NCBI RefSeq assembly: GCF_025602895.1
Contig: NW_026516322.1
Coordinates: forward strand, 1-64,000
Source of the DNA: Polychytrium aggregatum
Taxonomy: Eukaryota; Chytridiomycota; Chytridiomycetes; Polychytriales
Direction of reading: 5' to 3'
Length of the DNA: 64,000 nt
Shown here: piece by piece, positions 62,331 to 64,000 of the stretch
Position numbering within the stretch: position 1 is the stretch's first letter
How the letters are laid out: each line of letters opens with the position of its first letter
Translations under genes and position numbers: made by a program
The notes under the pieces: generated by a model
What the model saw: the letters and a program-made list of their open reading frames with translations, nothing else
What the model was told of the DNA's origin: nothing
The model's database searches: none

Positions 62331-64000
62331 CATCGGTGTAATTCTCGACTAGCTTTTGGCCATCGATGAGCAGGTTGTCAGTGGCACTTGGGGCACCGGT
62401 TCACCCACCACATCCATCGGCGCTCACTCAGCAAGATCGGGGCGATCGGCAGGATCGGCAAAATCAGCAAGCCGGTGCACTGAGGATGCAGCTTGAGCGT
62501 TTGGTTGATTGGCGTATTTGCGCGAACAATGCGACTGGGCCGCGGTATGAGATCCGTCGACATCCTCCAATCATACAGAGCGTGACCTGTTTCAGTCGGG
62601 GCGGGCTGCAAGCATGCGGACCGGGTTGCTTCCGCCTGTCCCCAGAGAAACTGTTGATGATCCAGCGTACCGGCTGCTGATTGGGAGCGCATGCATCGGC
62701 ACTGCAATCATAGGACCTCGAACAGGACCTCCCTGGCCACAGGGCCAAAGCGGCAGCCCAATCCATTGGCGACGGCGGCGACCAAGAACGAGCACGTTGC
62801 TGGACACACCCAATAGGACAAGAGCAGATTAGCGTCAGCGGAATGCCAGGTCACCACGAGTCTCCCAGGTTCCAGAAATGTCTCAGAGCACACGCCGCTG
62901 GCCAGAACCCAAGTGCCATCTGTGCTGGACAAAGACAGCATCGCCGAGTCTCCCCAGCAGAGCGGGTGACCAGCCGCCGTGGGTCTTGGATAGTCAAGAG
63001 GCTGAGTCGGCCGCACAGCGAAATTCATCCGAGCGGCTTGTGCCAAAGCGAGATCCGGACCAAGCCAGGCGGCAACTGCCTCTTTTTGCGGGCCTGGGCT
63101 TGCAGCAGGAAGCGCTGGCGAGCTCCCTGCTTCCAATATTTGGCCGTTGTCGGCGAAAGCGACCCTTGCGAAGTGCCCGACACGAAAGGACGCTACCAAC
63201 TCACGGTGGACACCGAGATCCTGATCCAAAGCAGGACAGATGGGCTCATAGCCTGAGAGTGATTTAGACAACTGTATTCAAAGAGCACGCAAGGTAACAG
63301 AGAGCAGATCGGCACATTGGAGCACAGTTTGCCATCGATGAGAATGGGTCGTCACTAGAGTACAAACCTTCTCCCACCCCTTGACAGTCAGTTGGGATCG
63401 GCGCTAGGAGTTGCATGACATCTCAGAGTCAGTGGGCATGAGCAATGCAGCTGGAGGATAAGCGCAGACGGAATAGAGAAAGAACGACGATGGCACGCGA
63501 GGGGCAACCCCAAAGTAGACGACAGAACAAAGTGTGAGGCGAGCCCCAACGAGACAGCCAAAGATACTGCAGAGACAGAGTAGATGCGAGGATACCCTTG
63601 AGGGTGTCTGAAAACTGCTTCGACGACGGATCATCAGGGACAACAGCGTTTGGCATGCAGATGGGTGGCAGCAGGAGTGCCGCACCTTACGCATGCATCC
63701 TCTTTTCAGCCACGGGCAGGTGGCAGTTTCTGGGCCTGGGTCGGGTGAGTGCCAGGCACATCCCAACAAACTCTCTTGCGTCCATCTTTCTCGTCGAAGG
63801 CCAATCCGGCCGTCTGCCACACATAGAGGCGAGGATACCTATACCAAAACGTGAAACACGCCGAGTGAGCCGAAGCATGGGCAGGTAAGTCCCGCTGGGA
63901 TGTCGTGGCGCGAGAACGAAAGCAAGGATCCCGAGGCAAATCGATGAATGGGCAGATGGACGATTCGCATTGGGCCGGCGCTTACCCCCCTCCAAGGAAG
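62331..64000. other. No gene supported to the window end
   Basis: Frames on both strands of 70-190 codons exist (for example minus 63271-62708 and 63995-63687) but none has a proper ATG plus family motif. GT splice-like sites appear on the plus strand at 63738 (GTGAGT) and 63888 (GTAAGT), so a plus-strand gene may begin here and run beyond the window. I cannot support a model. Confidence 0.4.

Noticed and set aside
62708-63271. A 187-codon minus-strand frame with a hydrophobic stretch
   Set aside because: It begins at a non-ATG codon, has no family motif, and overlaps an equally long plus-strand frame.

Overview
The window reads as nuclear DNA of a zoosporic (flagellated) fungus, most likely a chytrid. 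Four things support this. Almost every recognisable gene is split by short GT-AG introns. There are fungal families (velvet factors, a type IVb GATA finger, VTC polyphosphate polymerase subunits, fungal-type P450 and NAT). There is also a ciliary gene, CFAP57, expected only in fungi that keep a flagellum. Finally, the mobile DNA (a Tc1/mariner-like element carrying a Fanzor nuclease, and LINE relics) is of a kind known from chytrids. The species cannot be named from the sequence alone.

Layout. 1-5.3 kb: the 3' part of NEDD1 (gamma-tubulin recruitment), then a complete seven-exon VMA6 (V-ATPase subunit d). 5.5-5.7 kb: a small antisense Fanzor relic. 7.4-19.6 kb: two paralogous velvet-domain genes arranged tail to tail with identical intron positions and phases. 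One of them has an intron bloated to about 4.5 kb by simple repeats, and the space between them is also repeat-rich. 21.3-25.8 kb: a complete nine-exon cytochrome P450, convergent with COQ9. 26.6-31.3 kb: a mobile-element cluster holding a 5'-truncated Fanzor copy followed by a 3.6-kb element. That element is bounded by matching terminal inverted repeats and TA dinucleotides, and encodes a DD34E transposase and a full-length 788-residue Fanzor. 31.8-36.8 kb: a CorA/Alr1-type Mg2+ channel, convergent with a methyltransferase/ATP-grasp fusion. 38.4-44.6 kb: CFAP57. 45.3-51.4 kb: VTC1 and VTC4 in the same orientation, with a third Fanzor relic between them. 53.2-56.9 kb: a GATA factor and an arylamine N-acetyltransferase. 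57.2-62.3 kb: an LRR gene flanked on both sides by decayed LINE reverse-transcriptase fragments. The last 1.7 kb has no gene I can support.

How it fits together. The host genes are ordinary housekeeping and regulatory genes: vacuolar acidification, vacuolar polyphosphate synthesis and Mg2+ transport, ubiquinone synthesis, flagellum and microtubule functions, and transcription factors. The system of interest is the Fanzor element. Its nuclease is intronless and carries an apparent nuclear localisation signal, all three RuvC acidic residues in the rearranged Fanzor arrangement, and a zinc ribbon. Its 3' end keeps a hairpin in a second, coding-dead copy, as expected of a guide-RNA (omega/fRNA) scaffold. 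Three further fragments of the family in the same 64 kb show repeated past activity.

Limits. All assignments come from reading motifs and splice signals by eye. No database search, alignment or folding program was run. Exon joins given in detail are those whose phases close exactly.
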